Below, piece after piece: positions 31,030 to 31,244 of a stretch of DNA of 31,244 nucleotides. This DNA is from a virus. Position numbers and translations under genes: made by a program. Numbering within the stretch: the stretch's first letter is position 1; each line of letters begins with the position of its first letter. Location of the stretch: the IMG/VR virus record IMGVR_UViG_3300042566_000222, positions 1-31,244 of that record, one strand, 5' to 3'. The notes under the pieces were generated by a model. It saw only the letters and a program-made list of their open reading frames with translations, was not told the DNA's origin and ran no database searches.

Positions 31030-31061
31030 AAAGAGTTGGGGGCGAAGTTTCCCTCGCCCCC
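31030..31061 (-). terminator. Terminator-like hairpin after the major capsid gene
   Basis: Read on the minus strand, GGGGGCGA and TCGCCCCC form an 8-bp stem (31038-31045 with 31054-31061) around an 8-nt loop, followed by AACTCTTT. The T-run is weak, so it is probably a partial terminator that raises capsid mRNA relative to the genes behind it. Confidence 0.65.
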
Positions 31062-31068
31062 GCTTCTA

Positions 31069-31244
31069 TTAGGCTGTCGTCTTCAGCTTCATGGTGACGA
31101 GGGCGTTAGGAACAACGACCTTGTAACCGTAAACCTTCAGACCGCGAATGCCGTCGCCGAACGTGTCGGTCAAGCGAACTGTTTCGGTCTTCACGAACTG
31201 CGAAGCGAAGCAGGTAGCTTTAGGGTGACCAGCAAGGCAGAACG
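31069..31244 (-). CDS. Major capsid protein, C-terminal fragment
   Basis: The frame is open at the right edge and ends with TAA at 31069-31071, backed by TAG. The visible residues include VKTETVRLTDTFGDGIRGL and then KVYGYKVVVPNALVTMKLK. This is the usual C-terminal strand of podophage (HK97-fold) capsid proteins. It is the first late gene in the window; the head, portal and terminase genes presumably lie outside. Confidence 0.75.
   Translation of the reverse strand, partial: FCLAGHPKATCFASQFVKTETVRLTDTFGDGIRGLKVYGYKVVVPNALVTMKLKTTA

Overview
This window is most likely from the genome of a temperate, tailed, double-stranded DNA phage with a podovirus-like virion. It carries an early DNA-metabolism and integration module on the left (about 1-4,750). 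A long, tightly packed late structural operon follows, read right to left on the minus strand (31,244 down to 4,866). The host is probably a proteobacterium: the presumed attP carries the 3' half of a bacterial tRNA-Gly(GCC) with an encoded CCA. I cannot name the host genus.

Left module. A minus-strand gene that runs off the left edge looks like a phage replication initiator. It contains an 11-bp iteron cluster beside an AT-rich stretch, an arrangement like the lambda O/ori. A control region (743-1,102) with a perfect 12-bp palindrome and a good plus-strand promoter separates it from a recombination operon. That operon encodes a Sak/DUF1071-type single-strand annealing protein, a YqaJ/lambda-exonuclease-like nuclease, a small ribbon-helix-helix-like protein and a small protein ending in an SSB-like acidic tip. 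A UUCG-loop terminator, a possible 45-residue membrane peptide and an unknown gene follow. Next come a tyrosine integrase and its probable attP. Phage genes on both sides of the att core suggest a free or circular phage genome rather than an integrated prophage.

Late module, in transcription order. It starts with the C-terminus of the major capsid protein and a terminator-like hairpin. Then come a small HeH/LEM-like protein, two head-tail adaptor-like proteins, a BppU-like baseplate protein, a repeat-rich protein, and a cassette of glycine-rich tail-fibre genes built from duplicated modules. A nozzle-like protein, a gpJ/DUF1983-like fibre and two small related tail proteins follow. The last block is a probable ejection set: a GNAT-like protein, two paralogous helical proteins, an Ala/Gly-rich protein, a 442-residue helical protein and a 2,904-residue polyvalent protein. 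A bidirectional terminator separates this operon from the convergent integrase and att region. Most neighbours overlap by 1 or 4 nt (TAATG or ATGA), which suggests translational coupling.

The most notable object is the 2,904-residue protein. A QYSGR motif occurs four times (Q950, Q1266, Q1741, Q1993), and each copy lies at a boundary between distinct domains: an HExxH zincin, a putative helix-hairpin-helix DNA-glycosylase-like domain with a Lys/Asp pair 19 residues apart, a GNAT-like domain, and a C-terminal LPD38-like region. An out-of-frame ORF with its own good Shine-Dalgarno is nested over the third junction.
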